Shown here one piece after another: positions 42,066 to 50,220 of a stretch of 64,000 bases of DNA. Both the position numbers and the translations under genes were made by a program. Positions within the stretch are counted from its first letter, which is position 1; the number at the start of each line of letters is the position of its first letter. The stretch covers positions 186,001-250,000 of the forward strand of contig CANLXA010000003.1 of assembly GCA_947494975.1 (NCBI GenBank). Reading direction: 5' to 3'. Origin of the DNA: an uncultured Roseicyclus sp. (GTDB taxonomy: Bacteria > Pseudomonadota > Alphaproteobacteria > Rhodobacterales > Rhodobacteraceae). A model generated the notes under the pieces. It had not been told where the DNA came from. It made no database searches and saw only the letters and a list, made by a program, of their open reading frames with translations.

Positions 42066-42092
42066 GGGGGTCCTTCGGGACCCCCATTTTTC
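42066..42092 (+). terminator. Rho-independent terminator between nrdJ and modA
   Basis: GGGGGTCC-TTCG-GGACCCCC is a perfect 8-bp stem with a stable UUCG loop, followed by ATTTTTC. It lies 135 nt after nrdJ. A smaller hairpin, GGGTG-CGCT-CACCC, is at 41985-41998. Confidence 0.88.
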
Positions 42093-42163
42093 TTTTCCGG
42101 CTGGCCTATGTTGCCGCCATGCCGCGCCTTGCCGCTGTCACCAAGTCCGGCGATAGTCCCCCC

Positions 42164-42901
42164 ATGTTCCGCATCCTTCTCGCACTCCTTACCCTGGCTG
42201 TCCCGGCCCGCGCCGACGATATCACGGTTTTTGCCGCGGCGAGCCTCGGCGGCCCCCTCGACGAGATCGCCGAGGCGTGGGAGCGGCAGAGCGGCCACGG
42301 GATTACATTGGTCTATGCCGGATCGTCGGCTCTGGCCCGGCAGGTCGAGGCTGGGGCCCCGGCGGATGTCGTGATGCTGGCCAACGAGGATTGGATGGAT
42401 CACCTCGAAGCGGCCGGAGCCCTGCGCGATGGCAGCCGCCGAAGCCTGCTCACAAACCGGTTGGTCGTGATCGGAAGCTGGCAGCGGGTCGGCCCCCTGG
42501 CGCTCGCGGACCTGCCCGACGCACTCGACGGCGGCCGCCTCGCCCTGGCCCTGACAGAGGCGGTGCCCGCAGGCATCTACGCCCGCGCTGCACTGGAAGA
42601 ATTGGGGCTGTGGGAGGCGCTTCGCCCCCAAATCGTCGAATCCGATAATGTACGCGCTGCGCAACTTCTGGTGGCCATCGGGGCCGCGCGGTTGGGCATT
42701 GTCTACGCCACGGACGCCGCGGAAGAGCGGCGCGTCAGTGTTCTGGCGGAGATTCCCGCGGCGAGCCATCCCGCCATCACCTATCCTGTCGCGCTCACGG
42801 CTGAGGCCGGGCCGGAGGCGGGTGACTTTCTCGCCTATCTCGGCTCTCCCCTCGCGCGCGCCACCTTTTCCGGGGCAGGATTCGGGCTGGTGCCTGAATG
42901 A
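42164..42901 (+). CDS. modA: Molybdate ABC transporter substrate-binding protein ModA
   Basis: A 245-residue periplasmic protein. The signal peptide MFRILLALLTLAVPARA precedes DDITVFAAASLGGPLDEIA, the ModA start. YAGSSALARQVEAGAPADV and a PAGIYAR block provide oxyanion-binding residues. It captures molybdate for ModBC. I chose ATG 42164 because only it gives a proper signal peptide; a longer frame upstream runs into the terminator. The stop overlaps modB (ATGA). Confidence 0.93.
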   Translation: MFRILLALLTLAVPARADDITVFAAASLGGPLDEIAEAWERQSGHGITLVYAGSSALARQVEAGAPADVVMLANEDWMDHLEAAGALRDGSRRSLLTNRLVVIGSWQRVGPLALADLPDALDGGRLALALTEAVPAGIYARAALEELGLWEALRPQIVESDNVRAAQLLVAIGAARLGIVYATDAAEERRVSVLAEIPAASHPAITYPVALTAEAGPEAGDFLAYLGSPLARATFSGAGFGLVPE

Positions 42902-43599
42902 GCGGCTGGCTCGGCCCCGCGGAATGGCAGGCCGTGGCCCTGTCGCTGCGCGTGGCGCTGGTCGCGACACTGTTCAGCCTGCCATTCGGGATCGCCGTGG
43001 CCTACATCCTGGCGCGCTACCGCTTCCCCGGCCACGCGCTGCTGAACGGGCTGGTGCATTTGCCCCTGATCCTGCCACCGGTTGTAACGGGCTACCTCCT
43101 GCTCCTCAGCTTCGGGCCCCAGGCGGCGCTTGGGGGGCTGCTGGAAAGCCTCGGCCTCGGCGTCGCGTTTCGCTGGACGGGCGCTGCGCTGGCGGCGGCG
43201 CTCATGGCCTTCCCGCTGATGGTCCGGGCGATCCGCCTGACCTTGGAGGCTGTCGATCCCAAGCTGGAGGAGGTGGCGGGTACATTGGGCGCCTCGCGCC
43301 TGCGGGTGTTCATGACCATCACCTTGCCCCTGATCCTGCCCGGTATCCTGACCGGCGCCGTGCTGGCCTTCGCCAAGGCAATGGGGGAATTCGGCGCGAC
43401 GATCACGTTCGTCTCCAACATCCCCGGCGAGACGCGCACGGTGCCCTCGGCGATCTACGCATTCCTGCAGGTGCCCGCCGGGGAGGGCGCGGCGTGGCGG
43501 TTGGTCATCGTGTCGGTGGTTGTGGCGATGGGTGCGCTTCTGGTGTCGGAACTCCTGGCGCGGCGCGTGGCCGCCCGGATCGGAGGCCGCGATGCTTGA
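42898..43599 (+). CDS. modB: Molybdate ABC transporter permease ModB
   Basis: A 233-residue inner-membrane permease with five to six spans. It has the LPLILPPVVTGYLLLL segment and the EAA-type loop VAGTLGASRLRVFMTITLPLILPG that docks on ModC. It overlaps modA by four bases and modC by eight, so the three genes are translationally coupled. Confidence 0.94.
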   Translation: MSGWLGPAEWQAVALSLRVALVATLFSLPFGIAVAYILARYRFPGHALLNGLVHLPLILPPVVTGYLLLLSFGPQAALGGLLESLGLGVAFRWTGAALAAALMAFPLMVRAIRLTLEAVDPKLEEVAGTLGASRLRVFMTITLPLILPGILTGAVLAFAKAMGEFGATITFVSNIPGETRTVPSAIYAFLQVPAGEGAAWRLVIVSVVVAMGALLVSELLARRVAARIGGRDA

Positions 43600-44656
43600 G
43601 GTCTGCGTGCGCCACGCGTTTCCCGGTTTCACGCTGGATGCGGCCTTCGAGGCGCCCGCCGGTGTAACCGCCCTGTTCGGGCGCTCAGGGGCCGGGAAAA
43701 CAAGCCTTGTCAAAGCTGTAGCGGGGGTACTTAAACCTGATCAAGCTCGGATATGCGTGGATGGAACCGTTCTGGAGGATACAGGCGCGGGCCTCCGTCT
43801 GAAGGTTTCTGATCGTCGCATCGGTTACGTCTTTCAGGAACCGCGCCTGTTTCCCCATATGAATGTGTGGGCAAATCTGCGCTATGGCATGCCCGGCGGT
43901 GAGATGGGTCCGGTGGTCGAGATGCTCGGCATCGGCGATCTGCTCAGCCGCCGCCCCAACGCGCTCTCCGGCGGCGAGGCGCAGCGGGTGGCCATCGGCC
44001 GCGCTCTTCTGAGCCAGCCCCGGCTGCTGCTGCTCGACGAACCGCTTGCTGCGCTCGATGACGCCCGCAAGGCCGAGATCCTGCCCTTTCTGGAACGTCT
44101 GCGCGACGAGGCCGGGGTGCCGATGCTTTACGTGTCGCATTCCATCGCTGAAATTGCGCGCCTTGCCACCACGGTCGTCGCCATGGAGGCCGGCCGCGTG
44201 GTCCGTGTCGGCGCCGCCGAAGACGTCCTCTCCGATCCCGATGTCAGCCCGGTTCTCGGCGTGCGAGAGGCCGGCGCGCTGATCCGCGCCCGCATCGCCC
44301 GCCACCATGCCGATGGCCTGACGGAGTTGCATGGCGCGGGCGGGTCGCTCTGGCTGCCGCGACTGGATCAGGGAGAGGGCGCCGAGGTGCGGGTGCGCAT
44401 CATGGCCCAGGATGTGATGCTGTCAACCAACCCGCCCAAAGGCATTTCCGCCCTCAATATCTTGCCCGTGCGCCTGACGACCCTGCGGCAGGGCGATGGT
44501 CCGGGCGTCATGGTGCAGCTTCTTGCGGGTGATGACCGGATCCTCGCCCGCGTCACCCGCCGCTCGGCCGAGGCGATGGGCCTGCGTGACAATTGGCGCG
44601 GCTACGCGGTGATCAAATCGGTGGCCGTCGCCGCTGAAAACATCAGTCGCGCCTGA
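43592..44656 (+). CDS. modC: Molybdate ABC transporter ATP-binding protein ModC
   Basis: A 354-residue ATPase. Walker A GRSGAGKT is at residues 30-37, the signature LSGGEAQRVAIGRALL follows near 125, and Walker B LLLLDEPLAALDD after it. The C-terminal TOBE/Mop domain (about 285-350, GISALNILPVRL... VARVTRRSAEAMGL) binds oxyanion and is diagnostic of ModC. No ModE gene lies nearby. Confidence 0.95.
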   Translation: MLEVCVRHAFPGFTLDAAFEAPAGVTALFGRSGAGKTSLVKAVAGVLKPDQARICVDGTVLEDTGAGLRLKVSDRRIGYVFQEPRLFPHMNVWANLRYGMPGGEMGPVVEMLGIGDLLSRRPNALSGGEAQRVAIGRALLSQPRLLLLDEPLAALDDARKAEILPFLERLRDEAGVPMLYVSHSIAEIARLATTVVAMEAGRVVRVGAAEDVLSDPDVSPVLGVREAGALIRARIARHHADGLTELHGAGGSLWLPRLDQGEGAEVRVRIMAQDVMLSTNPPKGISALNILPVRLTTLRQGDGPGVMVQLLAGDDRILARVTRRSAEAMGLRDNWRGYAVIKSVAVAAENISRA

Positions 44657-44691
44657 CCGTCCCCATCTTTGTTCCCTGAAATGCCGGGGGT

Positions 44692-44709
44692 GCGGGGGCT
44701 GGCCCCCGC
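44692..44709. terminator. GC hairpin between convergent modC and peptide-ABC operon
   Basis: GCGGGGG and CCCCCGC form a perfect 7-bp stem with loop CTGG in the 73-bp convergent gap. No T run follows on either strand, so termination efficiency is uncertain. Confidence 0.4.
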
Positions 44710-44729
44710 TGCGCATCCAGGGCCACCCG

Positions 44730-46844
44730 TCACTCCGCCGCGATTTTGATCACCGGCTCCATCCGCGCCAGGATATCTTCGGCAAGGTGGCACTTGATCT
44801 CGTGCCCGGTCGCCAGCGTCCGCATCGGGGGCACGTCCTTTTCGCACAACCCGCCAGGGACATCGGATTTCCAGCGGCACCGGGTCTGGAACGGACAGCC
44901 CGATGGCGGGTTCATCGCCGACGGAATATCGCCGTCCAGTACGATATGCTTTTTCTCGATGGAGGTGTCGGCGATGGGAACCGCGCTCAGAAGCGCCTCG
45001 GTATACGGGTGGTAGGGCGGGCTGAAGACCTGCTCGGTCGAGCCCAGTTCCACCACATGGCCCAGATACATGACCATAACGCGATCAGACAGATAGCGGA
45101 CGATGCTCAAGTCGTGAGAGATGAACAGAAGCGTGGTTTTTTCGCGCCGCTGGATCTCCATCAGAAGGTCGGTCACGGCCGCCTGCACCGAGACGTCGAG
45201 CGCGGAGACAGGCTCGTCGGCTACAACAATCCGCGCGTCCCCAGCGAAGGCACGGGCGATGCCCACGCGCTGCTTCTGGCCGCCGGACAATTGGCGCGGC
45301 ATCCGGTCGGCGAAGGCGCGGGGCAGCTTCACCAGATCCAGCAATTCGAGCATCCGATTGCGCCGATCGGCATCGCTGCTGCCGATTTTGAAGACCTCGA
45401 GCGCGCGGATGATCTGGCGCCCCACCGTCATCGACGGGTTGAGCGTGTCGAAGGGGTTTTGGAAGACCATCTGGATGCTGGAGACGGTTTTGGTCTCGCG
45501 ATCTTCGATGGCTGTGTTCTGAATTTCTTGATTGCCCATGACGATGGTGCCGTCAGTTGCCGTCTCCAGACCCATCAGAACCTTGGCGAGTGTGGATTTG
45601 CCGCAGCCGGATTCCCCAACAATGGCCAGCGTTTCGGATTCGCGGGCCTCAAAGCTGAGCGTCTCGTTCGCCTTGACGACTTTTTTGTCACCGCCGCCGA
45701 ATAGCGCGTTGGCTGCCACTTCGTAGTATTTCTTGAGGTTATCGATCTTCAGGACCACATCGCCGATGGGGGCCTTTTCGGTGGTGGCGGCCAGTTCGGG
45801 CTCGGCCATCCAGTCGATTTCCTTGAACTTCACACAGCGCGAGGCGTGGCGATCATTGCCGGGAACTTTTTCCATCCGGATCGAGCCGACGTCGCAGCGC
45901 CCGGCCTCGAAATAGTCGCAGCGGGGGCCGAAATTGCAGCCCTCGGGCCGTTCATGGGGCAGGGGGAAGTTGCCGGGAATGGCAATGAGCGGGCGCGCAT
46001 TCTTGTCGGCGCCGGGCAGCGGGATCGACCGGAACAGCGCCTGCGTATAGGGGTGCTGCATCTTGTCGAACACGTCCTCGATGGAGCCGGTCTCGACCGC
46101 CTCGCCGGAATACATGACGCAGAGGCGATCACAGGTTTCCAGCACCAGGCCGAGGTTGTGGGAGATGAACAGCATCGACGTGCCGTATTTCTCACCCAGG
46201 CCCTTCACCAGGTCGACGATGCCCGCCTCCACGGTCACGTCCAAAGCTGTGGTGGGTTCGTCAAGGATCAGCAAAGAGGGCTTTGACATCAGGGCCATAG
46301 CGATCACGATGCGCTGCTGCTGGCCGCCGCTGAGCTGGTGCGGGTAGCTTTTCAGCATCCGCTCGGGGTCGGGCAGCCGGACATCTGTCACCACGTCCAG
46401 CGCGAGCTGATAGGCCTCCTTCTCGGACTTGCCCTCATGGATCATCGGCACTTCCATGAGCTGCTTGCCGATCTTCATCGCGGGGTTCAGGGAGGCCATA
46501 GGCTCCTGATAAATCATCGCAATTTCCGATCCGCGCAGGTCACGCAGCTCTTCCGCCGACATCTTGTTCAGGTCGCGGCCCTTGAACTTGATCGTGCCAC
46601 CGACGATGCGGCCATTCACTCCCAGATCCTGCATCACGCCAAGGGCGACGGTGGATTTGCCGCACCCGCTCTCGCCGACCAGCCCCATCGCCTCGCCGGG
46701 CATCACGGTGCAGGAGAAATCCATCACCGCCGGGATTTCGCGCAGGCGGGTGAAGAAGGAAATCGAGAGGTTTTCGATCTCGAGGATCGGACCGTCATAG
46801 CGCTCGGGAACGGCTTGGACATCTTCGGCGATGGTATCGACCAT
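44730..46844 (-). CDS. Peptide ABC transporter, fused double ATP-binding protein (DppD-DppF type)
   Basis: A 704-residue protein in which the two ATPases of an oligopeptide importer are fused. Domain 1 has Walker A GESGCGKST ending at residue 65 and the signature LSGGQQQRIVIAMAL. Domain 2 repeats GESGCGKST (near 415) and LSGGQKQRVGIARAF. Each domain ends with the oligopeptide-transporter C-terminal motif with a Cys cluster (CNFGPRCDYFEAGRC and CPFQTRCRW). Such importers take up peptides or opines. It is the last gene of the operon. Confidence 0.92.
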   Translation of the reverse strand: MVDTIAEDVQAVPERYDGPILEIENLSISFFTRLREIPAVMDFSCTVMPGEAMGLVGESGCGKSTVALGVMQDLGVNGRIVGGTIKFKGRDLNKMSAEELRDLRGSEIAMIYQEPMASLNPAMKIGKQLMEVPMIHEGKSEKEAYQLALDVVTDVRLPDPERMLKSYPHQLSGGQQQRIVIAMALMSKPSLLILDEPTTALDVTVEAGIVDLVKGLGEKYGTSMLFISHNLGLVLETCDRLCVMYSGEAVETGSIEDVFDKMQHPYTQALFRSIPLPGADKNARPLIAIPGNFPLPHERPEGCNFGPRCDYFEAGRCDVGSIRMEKVPGNDRHASRCVKFKEIDWMAEPELAATTEKAPIGDVVLKIDNLKKYYEVAANALFGGGDKKVVKANETLSFEARESETLAIVGESGCGKSTLAKVLMGLETATDGTIVMGNQEIQNTAIEDRETKTVSSIQMVFQNPFDTLNPSMTVGRQIIRALEVFKIGSSDADRRNRMLELLDLVKLPRAFADRMPRQLSGGQKQRVGIARAFAGDARIVVADEPVSALDVSVQAAVTDLLMEIQRREKTTLLFISHDLSIVRYLSDRVMVMYLGHVVELGSTEQVFSPPYHPYTEALLSAVPIADTSIEKKHIVLDGDIPSAMNPPSGCPFQTRCRWKSDVPGGLCEKDVPPMRTLATGHEIKCHLAEDILARMEPVIKIAAE

Positions 46845-46956
46845 GGTTAATCACTCTCTCTGTCGGGCCGTTTGGCCTCGTATAGAACCGGTATATCTGA
46901 AGGATATCTGCGGTATATCTTCGCGATCTCAGCGGTCGCGTTGGCGTTTGGTTGGG

Positions 46957-47463
46957 TCATGGTTCCCACCCGCATGGAAAGCCGGTGCCAAGTTCCATCA
47001 CCTGTTGCCCGCGCTCGATGTCCTCTTCGGTCAACACTGCCACACACGCAAGTTCAGCCCTAAGCGACTGCCAAAGGCGATTGAATTCGGTGTCGTCCTC
47101 GCCCCGAAGAACAAAACCTTCATATGCGGCGGATATTGGATGATAGCGGCGGTCAACTTCTTCCACCGTTTCCGCCATGACCTGTTCGAAAGGTATCTGG
47201 CAATGGGTTGCGTCACCCATGCGGGCGACCAGAGCCGCGAAGTAGTGGAGCGCATTGAATTCGATTGGCGCGGCGGCCATGGTTTCGTTTTGCTCGCTGA
47301 GGGCACGGTTTTGCATTTCGATGCCCATGGAGATGGCTCCTGCGGCGTTCACCGCGCCTGCGCATTGGACGAGGTCGTTGAACTCAACGTCTGCGTGCAC
47401 CTGCTCTGCTGCCGCAATACTCAGGCCCAAGCCAAGCGCCGCCGGTATGGCGATGACGCGCAT
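46957..47463 (-). CDS. Secreted four-cysteine protein coupled to the permease gene
   Basis: A 168-residue protein with signal peptide MRVIAIPAALGLGLSIAAAEQVHA. The mature part has cysteines 34, 88, 140 and 164, enough for two disulfides, and is mostly helical. Its start overlaps the permease stop (ATGA), so it is translated with the transporter. No family is recognised and it does not resemble a substrate-binding protein. A peptide-handling or assembly accessory is one guess. Confidence 0.7.
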   Translation of the reverse strand: MRVIAIPAALGLGLSIAAAEQVHADVEFNDLVQCAGAVNAAGAISMGIEMQNRALSEQNETMAAAPIEFNALHYFAALVARMGDATHCQIPFEQVMAETVEEVDRRYHPISAAYEGFVLRGEDDTEFNRLWQSLRAELACVAVLTEEDIERGQQVMELGTGFPCGWEP

Positions 47464-48935
47464 CAATCCTTCAGACTCTCTTCGCGCAGGCCGTCGGCCA
47501 GCAGGTTGAGGCCGAGCACCAGACTCATCAGCGCCAAAGCAGGCGGCAGGGCCGGGTGGGGGTAGATCGTCAGGAGGCGTCGGCCTTCGTTGATCGTGGA
47601 GCCCCAGTCGGGGCTTTCCGGCGAGACGCCCAGGCCGAAGAAGCCCAACGTGCCCAGAAGGATCGTGGTGTAGCCGATGCGCAGGCAGAAATCGACGATC
47701 AGGGGCCCGCGCGCGTTGGGCAGGATTTCCCACAGCATGATGTACCACGGGCCTTCGCCGCGTGTTTGCGCCGCGGCCACGTAGTCGCGGGTTTTGACGT
47801 CCAGCGTGATGCCGCGCACGATCCTGAAGACCGTGGGCGAGTTCACGAAGACGACCGACACGAACACGATCAGCAGGTTGCCCGCAATGTCGAAGAGGTC
47901 GAACGGCTCTGGCCAGAGGCGGAAGAGGAGCGGCAGGTCGGGATCCGAGGGGTTGGAGATCAGCGAGAGGTAAAGCACCCCGCCGATGGCGATGGCCGCG
48001 CCGACCAGGATGTTGCGCCGCGTCGGATCGGTGTGGAAACGCGAGTTGAACAGCACCACGAAGAACAGGATCGGGAACAGGAACAGGATCATCGACATGT
48101 ATTGCGGCACGCCTGCGGCCACGATCTCGGGCGTCACCAGCAAGAAGAAGAGCAAGATGACGGGGAAGGCGAGCGCAAGGTTGGCGATGAAGGTGAGGAT
48201 CGTATCGAGCTTGCCGCCGAAATAGCCCGCGGGCAGGCCAAGGGTGATGCCGACCATGAAGGCGAAGAGCGTGGCGACCGGCGTGATTTTCAGAACGTCC
48301 GCCGCCCCGAAGAACACGCGGCTGAACACGTCGCGGCCCAGATTGTCGCCGCCCAGAAGGTAGTAGGGATATTCGCCGTCGTCGGGGTTGGGCAGCGGAG
48401 TGCCGGGCAGTTCGTTGCGCATCTGGCTGATCAGGTCGATGGCGCCGTGGGTCGGCACCAGAGGGAACACGCCCGAGAAGATGGCGGCGAAGATCCAGAA
48501 CATCACGAGGCCGAAGCCCGCCATGCCGATCGGGCTGTCGAACAGTTTGCCGTAGAGGCCGAGCCTGCGCTTGAAGGTGATCGACAGGGCGAAGGTGACG
48601 ACCAGGGCGATCCAGACCGGCAGCAGCCGTTGGGCCATGGCGCCGAGGATGCCCTTTTGCTCGATCGTCGGCAGGGTCAGCCCGCCGATGATGTAGCCGA
48701 TGCAGCACAGAACAAACAGCAGGACCGCGTATTTCATCCCGGTCAGGACCATGTCCATCGGCGTGCGCTGATAGACCAGCGTGCCATCGGCATTGACCTC
48801 GAAATCCCCCGATCGCATGCCCGCGAAGGTCATCACGACATTGGTGAGAAAGAGGATGACGAAGGCCACCACGGCCGCCAGCATCAGGGGGTTCAGGAAT
48901 GCTCCGAAGGAGCCGGACCAGGTAAGGGGTTCCAT
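47463..48935 (-). CDS. Peptide ABC transporter permease (DppC type), enlarged
   Basis: A 490-residue permease, much longer than the roughly 300 usual for DppC. The core is recognised by GGDNLGRDVFSRVFFGAADVL (near 195-215) and the EAA loop YVAAAQTRGEGPWYIMLWEILPNA (385-408). About 128 extra N-terminal residues add three hydrophobic segments (17-38, 66-85, 103-120). A further hydrophobic stretch, about 279-328, is inserted in the core. It pairs with the DppB-type permease upstream. Confidence 0.9.
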   Translation of the reverse strand: MEPLTWSGSFGAFLNPLMLAAVVAFVILFLTNVVMTFAGMRSGDFEVNADGTLVYQRTPMDMVLTGMKYAVLLFVLCCIGYIIGGLTLPTIEQKGILGAMAQRLLPVWIALVVTFALSITFKRRLGLYGKLFDSPIGMAGFGLVMFWIFAAIFSGVFPLVPTHGAIDLISQMRNELPGTPLPNPDDGEYPYYLLGGDNLGRDVFSRVFFGAADVLKITPVATLFAFMVGITLGLPAGYFGGKLDTILTFIANLALAFPVILLFFLLVTPEIVAAGVPQYMSMILFLFPILFFVVLFNSRFHTDPTRRNILVGAAIAIGGVLYLSLISNPSDPDLPLLFRLWPEPFDLFDIAGNLLIVFVSVVFVNSPTVFRIVRGITLDVKTRDYVAAAQTRGEGPWYIMLWEILPNARGPLIVDFCLRIGYTTILLGTLGFFGLGVSPESPDWGSTINEGRRLLTIYPHPALPPALALMSLVLGLNLLADGLREESLKD

Positions 48936-48946
48936 GGGCGTTCTCC

Positions 48947-50038
48947 TTACGCGATACGGATGCGGGGATTGAGGAAGACGTAGCCGATATCGGAGATCAG
49001 CTGGGTCACCAGCACGACGAAGACGGCGACGATGGAGCAGGCCAGAAGCAGTTCGATGTCGTTGTTGGAGGCGGCCTGCACCATGGTCCAGCCGAAGCCG
49101 TTATAGTTGAACAGCGTCTCCACGATCACGACGCCGGTCAGCAGCCACGGGAATTGCAGCATGATGACGGTGAAGGGCGCGATGAGTGCGTTGCGGAGTG
49201 CGTGTTTCAGGACGATGTTGCGGAAGCTGACGCCTTTGAGGCGCGCGGTGCGGATGTATTGGGCGGTCATGACCTCGGCCATGGAGGCGCGGGTCATCCG
49301 GGCGATGTAGCCCATGCCGTAGAGCGCGATGGTGGTCACCGGCAGGGCGAAGTTCCAAAACGTGATGCCGTCTTCCATCGCCGAGCGGGCCGAGCCGAGG
49401 AACAGCGTTCGCCCCTCGATCCAGCCCCATTCGGCGAGGAGTGGGGACAGGCCCGCCGTCGACGAGGCCAGAAGCACGATGAAGATCACGCCGGACACAT
49501 ATTCCGGCGTCGCCGTCGAGGCGATGGAGAAGGTGGAGAGCGATCGGTCGAGCCGGGAGCCCTCGCGCATTCCGGCCAGCACCCCCACAAGAAGCGCGGC
49601 GGGCACCATGACGCCAAAGGCCCATCCCATCAGTTTCAGCGTCAGCAAAAGCCGCCCGCCAATGATATTGCCGACCTCGTCATCGGAGACGGTGGAAAAG
49701 CCCAGATCGCCCTGCAACAGGCCGCAGCGGGTGGGGGCATCGGCGGGATCCATGCCGAAATCGATGCAGCGCCCGGTGATCTCGCCCGTCGCCTCATCCT
49801 CACGGGTCCAGCCCGGCACCACACCCAGCCATTCGCCGTAGCGCACGATCAGCGGGCCGCCATAGCCGTTGCGGTCGAGCCAGCTGACGACCTCCGCATC
49901 GGTCATCCGCGCGTTGCCTTGGGTCTTGGCGAGCTTTTCGAGGTTCGGAAACAGGTTGGTAAGGAAAAAGACCACGAAGGTCAGGCACAATGCGGTCAGG
50001 ATCATCACGCCGGTGCGGCGCAGGATGAAGGCTCCCAT
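48947..50038 (-). CDS. Peptide ABC transporter permease (DppB type)
   Basis: A 363-residue inner-membrane permease. It starts MGAFILRRTGVMILTALCLTFVVFFLTNLFP as DppB proteins do, and contains LQGDLGFSTVSDDEVGNII and the EAA loop YIRTARLKGVSFRNIVLKHALRNA. There is a charged periplasmic segment of about 60 residues between the first two spans. It ends 11 bp before the second permease. Confidence 0.93.
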   Translation of the reverse strand: MGAFILRRTGVMILTALCLTFVVFFLTNLFPNLEKLAKTQGNARMTDAEVVSWLDRNGYGGPLIVRYGEWLGVVPGWTREDEATGEITGRCIDFGMDPADAPTRCGLLQGDLGFSTVSDDEVGNIIGGRLLLTLKLMGWAFGVMVPAALLVGVLAGMREGSRLDRSLSTFSIASTATPEYVSGVIFIVLLASSTAGLSPLLAEWGWIEGRTLFLGSARSAMEDGITFWNFALPVTTIALYGMGYIARMTRASMAEVMTAQYIRTARLKGVSFRNIVLKHALRNALIAPFTVIMLQFPWLLTGVVIVETLFNYNGFGWTMVQAASNNDIELLLACSIVAVFVVLVTQLISDIGYVFLNPRIRIA

Positions 50039-50175
50039 GGTCGGTTCCCCTGGTTATCTGGGCGGCGCGGTTTCTGGCGCTTGCCTGGTTGGGCCGTCCC
50101 TGCCTCGGGATCTTGTGCGGGCGGGGTGGGGCCGGTGCGGGTGCGTGTCTGGTGTGGCGCGCGTCCCGCGGGACA

Positions 50176-50204
50176 ACCGGCGCCCGATGAAGTCGGACGC
50201 CGGT
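50176..50204 (-). promoter_or_regulatory. Intercistronic hairpin between binding-protein and permease genes
   Basis: ACCGGCG and CGCCGGT form a perfect 7-bp stem with a 15-nt loop, 16 nt after the binding-protein stop. Such hairpins often protect the upstream part of the message and give higher binding-protein levels. No T run follows. Confidence 0.5.
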
Positions 50205-50220
50205 CAGGTTGATCAGCCGA

